DNA of 64,000 bases from CAG-791 sp963605745 (GTDB lineage Bacteria > Bacillota > Clostridia > Lachnospirales > Lachnospiraceae): positions 1 through 64,000 of the forward strand of contig CAVCWT010000003.1 of the NCBI GenBank assembly GCA_963605745.1. Reading direction: 5' to 3'. Made by a program: the position numbers and the translations under genes. The notes beneath the pieces are model-generated. The model did no database searches. It was not told where the DNA came from and saw nothing but the letters and a program-made list of their open reading frames with translations. Positions 17,857 to 25,941 of this stretch are shown here, piece by piece. The first letter of the stretch is position 1, and every line of letters starts with the position of its first letter.

Positions 17857-17883
17857 TCCTCCTGCCGGAATCGACAGGAGGAG
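17857..17883 (+). terminator. Hairpin between redoxin and CXXC genes
   Basis: CTCCTCCTG (17857-17865) pairs with CAGGAGGAG (17875-17883). The tract after it is only weakly T-rich, so it may be an mRNA-processing or partial termination site. Confidence 0.35.
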
Positions 17884-17967
17884 CTTTGATGCGTTTTAGG
17901 GACCCGGCAGGATCACATGAATGAAAACGGGAAGGAACCCCGGGCCGGACATGGCGGAGGAAACGGA

Positions 17968-18114
17968 ATGAAAAAGAGTGTGACAGATGTTGTGAAATAT
18001 GTTGTGCTGGTCGCAGCACTGGTCAGCATGTTGTTCGGCATTGTTCGCGGAGAACCGAAAGTGGTTCTGCGGAAGGCAACGCATATTTGCATGGAATGCA
18101 TCGGTATCGGATGA
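17968..18114 (+). CDS. Small membrane protein with C-terminal CXXC (CD1871A-like)
   Basis: This 48-residue protein has one membrane helix (about 9-27), then RGEPKVVLRKATHI and C41-M-E-C44-IGIG at the C-terminus. It matches the small CXXC proteins that accompany a redoxin and a 4Fe-4S protein in Clostridia. It probably relays electrons or disulfides at the membrane. GGCGGAGG (17953-17960) supports the ATG at 17968 rather than an upstream ATG at 17917. The gene is easily missed because of its size. Confidence 0.75.
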   Translation: MKKSVTDVVKYVVLVAALVSMLFGIVRGEPKVVLRKATHICMECIGIG

Positions 18115-18121
18115 GAGAGGT

Positions 18122-18182
18122 GCGCAGCGAATACAGTTTCATACAGTTATTGTACAAACGCTGTATTCGAAGGGGCTGCGTA
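18122..18182 (+). repeat. Long inverted repeat before the polyferredoxin gene
   Basis: CGCAGCGAATACAG near 18122 pairs with CTGTATTCG and GCTGCG near 18160-18180. The loop contains TACAAACGCTGT, the recurring CAAACGCTGT motif. There is no T run. Confidence 0.5.
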
Positions 18183-18198
18183 GATGAGGGAGTAACTT

Positions 18199-19092
18199 AT
18201 GAAGATCAGTGAGCGATTAAAAAAACACGCCATCACCCGGAAGATCGTACAGGTGATTGCGGGATTCCTGCAGAACAGCAGATGGGCCGGATGGAGCAAG
18301 AGCAACATCATTTATACCGGCGCACTGAAAAATTTCTGCGTGCCCGGCATGAACTGCTACAGCTGCCCGGCAGCAATCGGAGCCTGTCCCATCGGTGCCC
18401 TGCAGGCGGTGGTTGGCAGTAAGAAGAAATTTTCCTTTTATATCATTGGCTATCTTGCCTTAATCGGAACGCTGCTGGGAAGGTTCGTCTGCGGATGGAT
18501 CTGTCTGTTCGGACTGATTCAGGAGCTGTTGTATAAGATTCCGGTTCCAAAGCTGACCGTGCCGAAGAAGCTGGATCAGAAGCTGCGCTGGTTGAAATAT
18601 GTCTTCCTGGTGCTGTTCGTACTGATCCTGCCGGCCTTCCTGAAGGTGAACGACGGACTGAGCTCAGTGCCGTATTTTTGCAAACTGGTTTGTCCGGTGG
18701 GTGTTCTGGAGGGAGCAATTCCGCTGTCCATCCTGGATGAAGGTGTCCGTTCTCAGCTGGGAATCCTGTTCCGCTGGAAGTTCGTGATCCTGATTGCGAT
18801 CGTTGTTTTGTCGATGTTCGTGCATCGGCCGTTCTGCAAGTATATCTGCCCGCTGGGTGCATTCTATGGAATCTTCCAGCGCTTCAGCTTCCTGAAGCTG
18901 AAGGTGGATACGGACCACTGCGTGAACTGTGGCGCCTGCGCGAGACATTGCAAGATGAACGTGGATGTGGTGCACAATCCCAACAGCGCAGAGTGTATCC
19001 GCTGCGGCGAGTGTACGAAGGTCTGCCCGACAGAGGCGCTGCACTTTAACATCGTAAAGAAAAAGGCACAGGAGAAGGCGCAGAAGGCATAA
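18199..19092 (+). CDS. Membrane-bound 4Fe-4S polyferredoxin (NapH/NosR-like)
   Basis: The 297-residue product has an N-terminal cysteine cluster (CVPGMNCYSCPAAIGACPIG), four to five membrane helices, paired CxxxCP motifs at membrane edges (CGWICLFG, CKLVCPVG, CKYICPLG), and two C-terminal ferredoxin motifs (CVNCGACARHC and CIRCGECTKVCP). This is the NapH/NosR/CcoG-like plan for moving electrons across or along the membrane. With the upstream CXXC protein and redoxin it likely forms one reductive pathway to the outer face. A weak GAGGGAGTAAC precedes the ATG. Confidence 0.87.
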   Translation: MKISERLKKHAITRKIVQVIAGFLQNSRWAGWSKSNIIYTGALKNFCVPGMNCYSCPAAIGACPIGALQAVVGSKKKFSFYIIGYLALIGTLLGRFVCGWICLFGLIQELLYKIPVPKLTVPKKLDQKLRWLKYVFLVLFVLILPAFLKVNDGLSSVPYFCKLVCPVGVLEGAIPLSILDEGVRSQLGILFRWKFVILIAIVVLSMFVHRPFCKYICPLGAFYGIFQRFSFLKLKVDTDHCVNCGACARHCKMNVDVVHNPNSAECIRCGECTKVCPTEALHFNIVKKKAQEKAQKA

Positions 19093-19232
19093 GACCTGCC
19101 AAAGATGCTGAAACCACTGTGCCTGCTCGCACAGACACGCAGCTGCTGCCCGGGATTTTACAGGGATATCGGGTTTTGTGAGTCGGGTTGAAATGACAGG
19201 TTCTGAAGCCAAAGAGGAAGCGAGAGCACAGC

Positions 19233-19688
19233 ATGAAGATCAGAGTGATGACGAGGGAGGATGCACCGGCAGTATTCGAGATGATGCGTGAATTCTATGA
19301 TTCGGCGGCAGTCATCCATACCTCGTCGGATGAGGTTCTGCGGCGCGACATCGAGGCCTGCGTTTCGGATCTGCCGCTGATTGAAGGGTTCGTTTTCGAA
19401 GAGAATGGTAAGATTACCGGGTACGCCATGGCGTCGCAGAATTATACGACAGAGTACGGCGGGATCTGCATCTGGGTGGAGGACATCTTCCTGAAGGAGG
19501 GACACCGAGGCGGGGGCTTTAGCACGCAGCTGTTTGCCTTCCTGGAACAGCGCTATCCACAGGCTGTCCGGTTCAAGCTCGAGGTCGAGGCTGAGAACGA
19601 ACGAGCCATCGCCGCCTATCGGAAAAACGGATATCAAATTTCAGAGTATTATCTTATGACAAAAGAGATGGCTGAGGATCTTGGTTGA
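19233..19688 (+). CDS. GNAT-family N-acetyltransferase
   Basis: The 151-residue product has the GNAT fold order: N-terminal IRVMTREDAPAVFEM, a central beta strand ending in WVEDIFLKEGHRGGGFSTQLF (acyl-CoA pyrophosphate loop around HRGGGFS), and the C-terminal NERAIAAYRKNGYQ. The substrate is unknown. The C-terminal codons form the left arm of the gene's own terminator. A weak GAGGAAGCGAGAG lies upstream. Confidence 0.85.
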   Translation: MKIRVMTREDAPAVFEMMREFYDSAAVIHTSSDEVLRRDIEACVSDLPLIEGFVFEENGKITGYAMASQNYTTEYGGICIWVEDIFLKEGHRGGGFSTQLFAFLEQRYPQAVRFKLEVEAENERAIAAYRKNGYQISEYYLMTKEMAEDLG

Positions 19689-19703
19689 TCCTCAGCCTTT
19701 TTT
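19670..19703 (+). terminator. Terminator overlapping the 3' end of the acetyltransferase gene
   Basis: GGCTGAGGATC (19670-19680) and GATCCTCAGCC (19687-19697) form a perfect stem followed by six Ts. The left arm is coding sequence, and the stop codon sits at the loop. Confidence 0.85.
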
Positions 19704-19719
19704 GAACATGAGTAAGGAT

Positions 19720-19747
19720 TTGTTGCGGCAGAATGAAATGATACAAT
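19720..19747 (+). promoter_or_regulatory. Probable promoter of the uridine phosphorylase gene
   Basis: TTGTTG (19720-19725) and TACAAT (19742-19747) are 16 bases apart, which gives a leader of about 140 bases. Confidence 0.4.
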
Positions 19748-19893
19748 GATGTTGTTCGAGCCCAGCGGGGAAAGATCTGCAGGCAGAGACAACGGGTTTT
19801 GCCAATCCCTCTGGCGGAACGATCACGATCAGGTACAGGCTTTGAGAATTCGAAAGAGAAACTGCAGGCATTCTGCAAGAAAGAGCTGATGAT

Positions 19894-20673
19894 ATGAAGA
19901 ATTATTCGGAAGATCCGGACAGGCAATATCACATTCAGACAAAAAAAGGAGAGGTGGGGCGATACGTTATTCTGCCCGGCGATCCGAAACGCTGCGTAAA
20001 GATCGCAGAATATCTGGAGAACCCGCGGTTGATTGCGGATAACCGGGAATTCGTGACCTATACGGGGACATTAGACGGTGTTCCTGTGAGCGTGACCTCA
20101 ACAGGAATCGGCGGCCCGTCTGCCGCCATTGCTGTGGAAGAACTGTCGCGGTGCGGAGCCGATACCTTTGTGCGGATCGGAACCTGCGGCGGAATGCAGC
20201 CGGAGGTGAAGAGCGGCGATGTTGTCATTGCAACCGGCGCGATTCGGATGGAAGGAACCAGCCGCGAATATGCTCCGATCGAGTTCCCGGCCGTTGCCGA
20301 TCTGGAGATTACCAATGCCCTGGTCGCAGCGGCAGGAGAGAACGCGCTGGCCTATCATGTCGGTGTTGTACAGAGCAAGGACTCTTTTTACGGGCAGCAC
20401 GAGCCGGAGGCGATGCCGGTCGGCTATGAGCTGCTGAACAAATGGGAAGCCTGGAAGAGGCTGGGCTGCCTTGCCTCTGAGATGGAATCTGCCGCAATTC
20501 TGATTGCCGCAGCAAAATTACATGCAAGAGCAGGGGCTTGTTTTCTGGTGGTTGCCAACCAGGAACGGGAAAAGCTGGGACTGGAAAACCCGGTTGTTCT
20601 CGACACGGATCTGGCGGTTCGGACAGCGGTCGATGCAGTGCGGGAGCTGATCCGGAAGGAACGGAAGATGTGA
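19894..20673 (+). CDS. udp: Uridine phosphorylase
   Basis: The 259-residue nucleoside phosphorylase has YVILPGDPKRC (phosphate and active-site loop), TSTGIGGPSAAIAVEEL, RIGTCGGMQ and ASEMESAAI (ribose-binding Met-Glu), all as in the Udp/DeoD-type family. It cleaves uridine with phosphate to uracil and ribose-1-phosphate. The distinction from other NP-I members rests on overall resemblance and is fairly secure. The gene is monocistronic, with a strong terminator after it and a weak ribosome site before it. Confidence 0.87.
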   Translation: MKNYSEDPDRQYHIQTKKGEVGRYVILPGDPKRCVKIAEYLENPRLIADNREFVTYTGTLDGVPVSVTSTGIGGPSAAIAVEELSRCGADTFVRIGTCGGMQPEVKSGDVVIATGAIRMEGTSREYAPIEFPAVADLEITNALVAAAGENALAYHVGVVQSKDSFYGQHEPEAMPVGYELLNKWEAWKRLGCLASEMESAAILIAAAKLHARAGACFLVVANQEREKLGLENPVVLDTDLAVRTAVDAVRELIRKERKM

Positions 20674-20697
20674 TAAAAATAGAATGCGACATTGCAT

Positions 20698-20747
20698 AGG
20701 CGCAGGGTGCACGTGCCTTAACGGCAGGCACACCCTGCGCCTGTTTT
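20698..20747 (+). terminator. Terminator after uridine phosphorylase
   Basis: GGCGCAGGGTG (20699-20709) pairs with CACCCTGCGCC (20731-20741), with an inner GTGCC/GGCAC extension and TGTTTT after it. It may also stop the converging phosphatase gene. Confidence 0.7.
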
Positions 20748-20760
20748 GCTCTTGTCCAGA

Positions 20761-21237
20761 TCATCCAATCCGAAACGGCCGACCGGGAGATAATTCGTTT
20801 TCGTAAAACGCAGTCAGGCCCTCTGCAAGGTCCCGGTAGGTTTCGTCAAAATTGCCGGTATACCAGGGATCTGCAATATCCCTGGGGCGATCGCTGTAAT
20901 CGAAAACTCGATGAATGCGGTGCTCCGGGTCTCCTCCTGCGATGCGGGTCATGTTCCGAATGTTGGCACTGTCCATTCCCAGCAGATAATCGAATTCCCG
21001 ATAATCAGCCCGGGTCATTTGCCGGGCACGGTGATTGCCGCAGGGAATGCCTTCTTGCTGTAACTTTTCTCTGGTTCCGTAGTGGACACCGTTACCGATC
21101 TCTTCCGTGCTGGTTGCCGCCGAGTCAATATAAAAATCGTCCTCCCGGCCGGCCCGCCGCACCATTTCCTTCATCATGTATTCTGCCATTGTGGATCGGC
21201 AGATGTTGCCGTGGCAGACGAATAGTATTTTAATCAT
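20761..21237 (-). CDS. Low-molecular-weight protein tyrosine phosphatase
   Basis: The 158-residue product begins with IKILFVCHGNICRS, the C-x5-R-S phosphate loop with nucleophile C8, and has the general-acid aspartate in DPWYTG near residue 120. These enzymes dephosphorylate phosphotyrosine proteins, in Firmicutes often those controlling polysaccharide export. The ATG at 21237 is preferred to an in-frame ATG at 21279 because the catalytic strand starts at once and GAGGT lies upstream. It converges on uridine phosphorylase. Confidence 0.9.
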   Translation of the reverse strand: MIKILFVCHGNICRSTMAEYMMKEMVRRAGREDDFYIDSAATSTEEIGNGVHYGTREKLQQEGIPCGNHRARQMTRADYREFDYLLGMDSANIRNMTRIAGGDPEHRIHRVFDYSDRPRDIADPWYTGNFDETYRDLAEGLTAFYENELSPGRPFRIG

Positions 21238-21279
21238 CGGATTTTCGACCTCATACTTTCCATTGTTATTCGCTTTCAT

Positions 21280-21638
21280 TCACATGTATTTCGAAGGGCT
21301 TTCACATCCCTCCTTCACGAATAAATAAGAAGGGCCAGCCGCCTGTCATTTCATGGTAGCACAATATTTCTTTATTCAGGCTGCCTTCTATCAAAGGAAT
21401 TGACGTAGGATCTGTCGCCGAGTAGCCAAATTTCATCAAAAATCAGCAATATCAGCAAAATGTGGAAAACCTGCTTACGAGCCGGATTGGAACATGCTAA
21501 AGTACACCGAATCGCATAAATCAAGGTAACTGTTTCACCGCACCTGCGAAGCAGTTACCTTTTTGTTTCTCTTTTTAGCGCCTGACAATTTCAATATGAC
21601 TTGGCAACTCGCGGATGGATTGAGCAGGCAGGGTAGTT
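21280..21638. other. Intergenic region between two leftward genes
   Basis: Apart from the hairpin at 21523-21567 nothing coding is seen. The part near 21300-21480 is noticeably more AT-rich than the genes. The phosphatase promoter (minus strand) should be here. Confidence 0.4.
21523..21567. terminator. Hairpin downstream of the CotH gene
   Basis: AAGGTAACTG (21523-21532) pairs with CAGTTACCTT (21552-21561). The T run is on the plus strand, although the flanking genes run leftward; the minus-strand side has only a weak T tract. GTAACTG/CAGTTAC resembles the end of the dispersed repeat family. Confidence 0.45.
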
Positions 21639-23459
21639 TCAGCGCTTTTTAGGTCTCCTGCGGTAGAACCTTGCAAAGAGAAGCGCCGCAATCAGAATGG
21701 CACCGCTGATGCCGTACAGAATGAGGTTCTGCGTGAGATTGGAGGCACTGGAATCTGCGTTTTCTCCTCCGGGGAAGTTACCGCCGGGACCGCCGTGGTT
21801 TCCGCCACCGCCGCCAAAGTTACCGTCATCGGGGAAATCCCCGCCCGGGAAGTTGCCGTCAAAGTCGCTGGGATCAAATCCGTCTGGGAAGTCGCTGTCA
21901 TCAGATCCTTGGGTCTCTGCAGAGGCAGCCGTCTCATCCTGTGAGCTGTCCGTATCAGAATCTGCATTTGCATGATCTGTATCCGGCTTTTGATCGGGAG
22001 CCTGTTGTGCATCCTCGTGCTCGCCGGGGCCGCCTTTCCCGCCGCCTCCATTGTTCATGGTTCCCATAACACTCAGGTCAATGGAGGAGCCGTCCACCAT
22101 GGAGTCGGAGGCTGTCCTTTGTGCATCAGAGGTGGAAGGGATGCTGCCACCCAGCTGTCCTTGAATGGATTCGGCCCGGAGCTTTACCACCTGGTAGAGT
22201 GTTTCGGCTGCCGTTTCGTACTCGGAATAGCTGTAGAAGGCCGTGGGATCGGTCTCTACCAGAGAATCGATCTGGCTGCGAACCCTCTCATAGAAGGCAT
22301 CCAAACCGCCGCCTTCGACATAGTCTGTCACCAGCTGCTGCAGGTAGGAATGGTACTGCGAGAGGTAGGCCTCGTTTTCCAGAAGGCCGTCCATGAAATT
22401 GGTGGAGCTCCAGCTGTCATCGATGGCCGAGTTGATGGTGCTCGTTGCACCGCTGCCGGAGGAGCTGCCGGGGCCGCCGCCCATGCTCATGCCGCCGAAG
22501 GCGAGGTTGTAATCCCAGGGGATGATGTTCAGCTGTCCGCCGGATTCATAGAGATAATAGTTGTGTGCCATGAAGCCGGAGAGGCTGTCCTCATTGACGG
22601 AGAAAACATGCACGGCCATGTAGCGCAGAATGTTATCCACATCCATGTAGGCTTCAAGGTCGTTGCCTTCGGAAATATTCTTGAGGGCTGTGACGACACG
22701 TTTGTGATCAGACTTGCCGGAATCGGTGACCTCGCCGTCCCAGATGGTTTCATAGCTCGAAAGCTCGTCATCGCTGTAATTCAGATCGGCACCGCCGTTT
22801 CCGGAGCTGCCTCCGAACCCGCCCATGGAGCCCTCCGGCTTGTACAGGTCGCCGTTTTGGGCCCCGTAGTTTCGCATGAGGAAGCTGTCCTCCACGGCCT
22901 CGAGAGCCAGGTACACGCCCCAGTATTCGCCGTTTACCGAGATCTGTGCGTAGTTGTACAGCGAGGCATCAGCGCCGATGGACTGGAACATGTCATACAC
23001 CAGCGCCTCCTTCATGTTGGTGGCATCGGCGTAGTTGTTGTTGAGGATCAGCTTGTCCAGGCCGTAGCAGGTCTGGCCGTCCACGTAGTAATCGAATTCC
23101 AGCTTAAAGCTGTAGCGGTCTGTGTCCGGATCGTCTGCAATGGAGGAGAGACTCGTGTTGCCCTTGGGACGAATGGCTACATTACGGAAGGTCGTTCCAT
23201 TGATCTCCACATCGCACTGGTAGTATTCCTCCGAAATGGCGTTCTCGAGCATCTCATTCCAGTCATCCTCATCCATCTTGATATTGACGGAGATGATCTT
23301 ACTGGTGTCAAAGAGCTTACTCTCGTATTCCATGGTGACCCCGCTCCCGCCGGCAAGGGCGGTCAGCTTGTCACCAAAGGCAGTCAGAACCAGGCAGAGG
23401 CAGACGGCCGTCACCATGAGAGCTGTGATGAATTTGCTAATGTGTTTGCTGCTGATCAT
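21639..23459 (-). CDS. Exported CotH-kinase-like protein
   Basis: The 606-residue product has an N-terminal signal or anchor segment (about 8-37) and a CotH domain (about 45-420): IRPKGNTSLSS, the DKLILNNNYADATNMKEALVYDMF segment (core LILNNNYAD), YLALEAVEDSFL and IIPWDYNLAFGG. The tail is rich in Gly, Pro and Asp, followed by a C-terminal membrane helix and RRRPKKR. CotH proteins are protein kinases of the spore coat in bacilli; this one is extracellular and membrane-tethered. It overlaps the DUF4956 gene by four bases in an operon with a VTC-domain protein. Confidence 0.87.
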   Translation of the reverse strand: MISSKHISKFITALMVTAVCLCLVLTAFGDKLTALAGGSGVTMEYESKLFDTSKIISVNIKMDEDDWNEMLENAISEEYYQCDVEINGTTFRNVAIRPKGNTSLSSIADDPDTDRYSFKLEFDYYVDGQTCYGLDKLILNNNYADATNMKEALVYDMFQSIGADASLYNYAQISVNGEYWGVYLALEAVEDSFLMRNYGAQNGDLYKPEGSMGGFGGSSGNGGADLNYSDDELSSYETIWDGEVTDSGKSDHKRVVTALKNISEGNDLEAYMDVDNILRYMAVHVFSVNEDSLSGFMAHNYYLYESGGQLNIIPWDYNLAFGGMSMGGGPGSSSGSGATSTINSAIDDSWSSTNFMDGLLENEAYLSQYHSYLQQLVTDYVEGGGLDAFYERVRSQIDSLVETDPTAFYSYSEYETAAETLYQVVKLRAESIQGQLGGSIPSTSDAQRTASDSMVDGSSIDLSVMGTMNNGGGGKGGPGEHEDAQQAPDQKPDTDHANADSDTDSSQDETAASAETQGSDDSDFPDGFDPSDFDGNFPGGDFPDDGNFGGGGGNHGGPGGNFPGGENADSSASNLTQNLILYGISGAILIAALLFARFYRRRPKKR

Positions 23460-24127
23460 GCCATATATTCTCCGTTGTAGCTGACAAGGGTTGCCGTGTG
23501 AACGCCGTCGATGGCGGCAATTCGGTTGACGAATTCGGTGGAGGCGTCCTTGGTGCGCAGCTCTGCCGTCAGCTCAATGCCGGAAGGAGTGACGGTTTTA
23601 GATTTCACAATATAATGGAGCGATGCACTGCCAAGGACATTCAGTGCCTTAGTCTCTGCCTGGTCACTGCTGCAGGAAAGGACCAGAATGTAGGGGCTGT
23701 TCTTCTCCTTGCGGTTGGCAAAGATCAGCAGGATCACGCCGATGATAGCGGATCCGATGATGGCCAGCGGGATCATGCCGGCACCGATGACGATACCGAT
23801 CGCCAGGGACCAGAACAGGAACACGATCTCAACCGGCTCCTTGATGGCGGTCCGGAAACGAACGATGGAAAGGGCACCGACCATACCAAGGGATAGAACA
23901 ACGTTTGAGGTGACCGCCATGATCACCAGGGTGGTTACCAGTGACAGGCCGATGAGGGTCAGGGCAAAGCCGTTGGAATAGAGGACGCCGGTCAGGGTCT
24001 TTTTGTAGACCATGTAGATAAAGAGTCCGATGAGGAGAGCGGCGGCCAGGCCGAGAACGGTGTCAATGGCCGAGAACTCGGAGACGTTTTCGAGGAAGCT
24101 GGATTTAAAGATGTCGTTGAAGGTCAT
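23456..24127 (-). CDS. DUF4956 membrane protein
   Basis: The 223-residue product has four N-terminal membrane helices containing LGMVGALSIVRFRTAIKEP, the hallmark segment of DUF4956, then a soluble C-terminal domain with ferredoxin-like alternation. The family's function is unknown, but it is constantly encoded between VTC polyphosphate-polymerase-type and CotH proteins. The ATG at 24127 has GAAAGGAAA upstream; an in-frame ATG at 24151 is less likely. It overlaps the CotH gene by four bases. Confidence 0.87.
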   Translation of the reverse strand: MTFNDIFKSSFLENVSEFSAIDTVLGLAAALLIGLFIYMVYKKTLTGVLYSNGFALTLIGLSLVTTLVIMAVTSNVVLSLGMVGALSIVRFRTAIKEPVEIVFLFWSLAIGIVIGAGMIPLAIIGSAIIGVILLIFANRKEKNSPYILVLSCSSDQAETKALNVLGSASLHYIVKSKTVTPSGIELTAELRTKDASTEFVNRIAAIDGVHTATLVSYNGEYMA

Positions 24128-24203
24128 AATGGGTTTCCTTTCTATATGCATATATTTCTGTTTAAATGGATTTGTTCAGCCGGTGAGTTTTATCTGGATC
24201 CGA

Positions 24204-24944
24204 TTATCCGAATCGTCGGCAGGCACCGTATTTGGAAAAGGCCTGCTGACGAAGGCTCTCGCTCTGCAGAAGATCGGCGATCAGATCCGGCAGGAACGCG
24301 TCGTATTTAACCTCGAGGATGGTATCCTGGGGCGTGTCGGTGGCACTGATATCGCAGATTCGGGTGATTTCACTTGCGGCAGCCACTGTGTTCAGCGGAT
24401 GATACATGGTGGTTCGGATCTGCGAATCAAAGGTGACGCGGACATTGCCGGCAGCATAAATGTACGGCTCTCTTGTGTAGGACACGACAACCCTTGGCTG
24501 CAGCTGCTGGGATTGAATCTTGCAGTAGAGTTCCTGCACCAATGGCTCCCGGTGCTGCAGCATCCAGCTGCCGGGGGCGGTGAGGATCTGCAGGAATTCC
24601 TCTTTCGTAATGGGGGCATCCACCTTCATGCAGAGGTTGTTGTGCTTGATTTTCTTTTCCAGGGTGAGGAAGGACAGGTCGTCGTTGTACCAGCGGATGC
24701 GGAATTTCTCCCGCTTTTGAATGCCATCCACCTTCTCGCGGAGGGCCTTGTCCCGGTAATTGTCATAATAGATGCTGCGAATCTGATAGCGTCCATCTGG
24801 CCCCGTGTGCGGGTCCGCCTGCATAACAGGGCAAAGGCGCTGGCGCAGTGCCAGATAGTCGGCATAGGTGATCTGATATTTGAGCTCGTGCCGGTAGTGA
24901 CCGGTGAGAGCCATGCAGCCGGGAGACTGCGGTCGGTTGAACAT
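24204..24944 (-). CDS. VTC-domain (polyphosphate polymerase-like) protein
   Basis: The 246-residue product has the VTC tunnel features: RHELKYQIT at the start, YQIRSIYYDNY, REKFRIRWY, FLTLEKKIKHNN and late EVKYDAFLPD. These basic residues line the tunnel in yeast Vtc4, which makes polyphosphate. Whether bacterial relatives polymerise phosphate is inferred. The ATG at 24944 is right because AAGGAGAG stands seven bases before it; an earlier ATG at 24962 includes that site. It is the first gene of the leftward operon. Confidence 0.87.
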   Translation of the reverse strand: MFNRPQSPGCMALTGHYRHELKYQITYADYLALRQRLCPVMQADPHTGPDGRYQIRSIYYDNYRDKALREKVDGIQKREKFRIRWYNDDLSFLTLEKKIKHNNLCMKVDAPITKEEFLQILTAPGSWMLQHREPLVQELYCKIQSQQLQPRVVVSYTREPYIYAAGNVRVTFDSQIRTTMYHPLNTVAAASEITRICDISATDTPQDTILEVKYDAFLPDLIADLLQSESLRQQAFSKYGACRRFG

Positions 24945-25248
24945 AGTGCGCTCTCCTTGCATTCATAAATCCTTGATGTGTGCGGAACGGATATAAGAAA
25001 ACAGTGAATGGCTCCCGACGGTGTGATCTATAAGGGGGAGAAACAAACGCAGGAGCCATCCGCTGCTTGTTATGGTTTTAATGGATGAACCCAAAATGAA
25101 CCTGAAAATCCGTGTGAAGGAATTGTGAAAACTACGTAAAACCAAAACACCGGTTGTGACGTGAGGGCCTTTGAGGTTATCCTAGGTCCACAGGGGCCAA
25201 AAGCCCAAAGTGCGGAGCAATCCGGGAATCAAAGAGGTGAGGAACCGT
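24945..25248. other. Divergent control region between the VTC operon and the two-component genes
   Basis: A block near 25188-25240 (AAAGTGCGGAGCAATCCGGGA) resembles the end of the 190-bp dispersed repeat. No convincing sigma-A pair is seen on either strand. The regulator encoded at 25249 is a natural candidate to act here. Confidence 0.35.
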
Positions 25249-25926
25249 ATGAGAATTCTGATTGCAGAGGACGAGGTCAGCATTGCAAAGGCTCTGAAGG
25301 TAATGCTGGAGAAAAACAAATACACGGTGGACATTACACACGACGGCAAGGAGGCCTGCGAATACGCAATCGCTGCACATTATGATGCGCTGGTGCTGGA
25401 CATCATGATGCCGGGGATGGATGGCATCACGCTCTTGAAAACGCTGCGGGCAAGAGGTGTTACAACGCCGACCCTTTTCCTGACGGCAAAGGCTGAGGTG
25501 GAGGATCGCATTGCAGGACTGGATGCAGGGGCGGATGATTATCTGGCAAAGCCGTTTGCTTCAGGAGAGTTCCTGGCAAGAGTCCGGGCCCTGGTGCGCC
25601 GGAGTGATAGCTACGTGTCCGGTACCATCACCGTGGGCAATGTAACGCTGGATTCCGATCGGTATCTGCTCTTGTCGGAGGACCGTAAGGAGCGCCTCAA
25701 CAACAAGGAATATCAGCTGATGGAGGTCTTCATGCGGCGGCCGGGCCAGATCTTTTCCGTGGATCAGCTGATGGAAAAGGTCTGGGGCGTGGATTCTGAA
25801 AGCGAGCAGGATGTTGTCTGGACCTACATCGGATTTCTTCGGCGTAAATTACGAAACCTGGATGCCAACATCGAAATCCGCACCGTTCGCGGCGCCGGCT
25901 ATGTGCTGGAGGACGGCAGCAAATAG
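25249..25926 (+). CDS. OmpR/PhoB-family response regulator
   Basis: The 225-residue product has a receiver domain (acidic pocket AEDE, phospho-acceptor in LVLDIMMPGMDG, switch Thr in FLTAKAE, Lys in LAKPF) and a C-terminal winged helix (from about 130; VWTYIGFLRRKL, TVRGAGYVLE). The ATG at 25249 follows AGAGGTGAGGA. The histidine kinase starts 16 bases after its stop. Divergent location next to the VTC/DUF4956/CotH operon suggests it controls that operon. Confidence 0.92.
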   Translation: MRILIAEDEVSIAKALKVMLEKNKYTVDITHDGKEACEYAIAAHYDALVLDIMMPGMDGITLLKTLRARGVTTPTLFLTAKAEVEDRIAGLDAGADDYLAKPFASGEFLARVRALVRRSDSYVSGTITVGNVTLDSDRYLLLSEDRKERLNNKEYQLMEVFMRRPGQIFSVDQLMEKVWGVDSESEQDVVWTYIGFLRRKLRNLDANIEIRTVRGAGYVLEDGSK

Positions 25927-25941
25927 ACAAGGAGATAAGGA

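Noticed and set aside
21972..23480. A 502-codon frame antisense to the CotH gene
   Set aside because: The minus strand encodes CotH motifs in order and in an operon; the plus-strand product has no family features.
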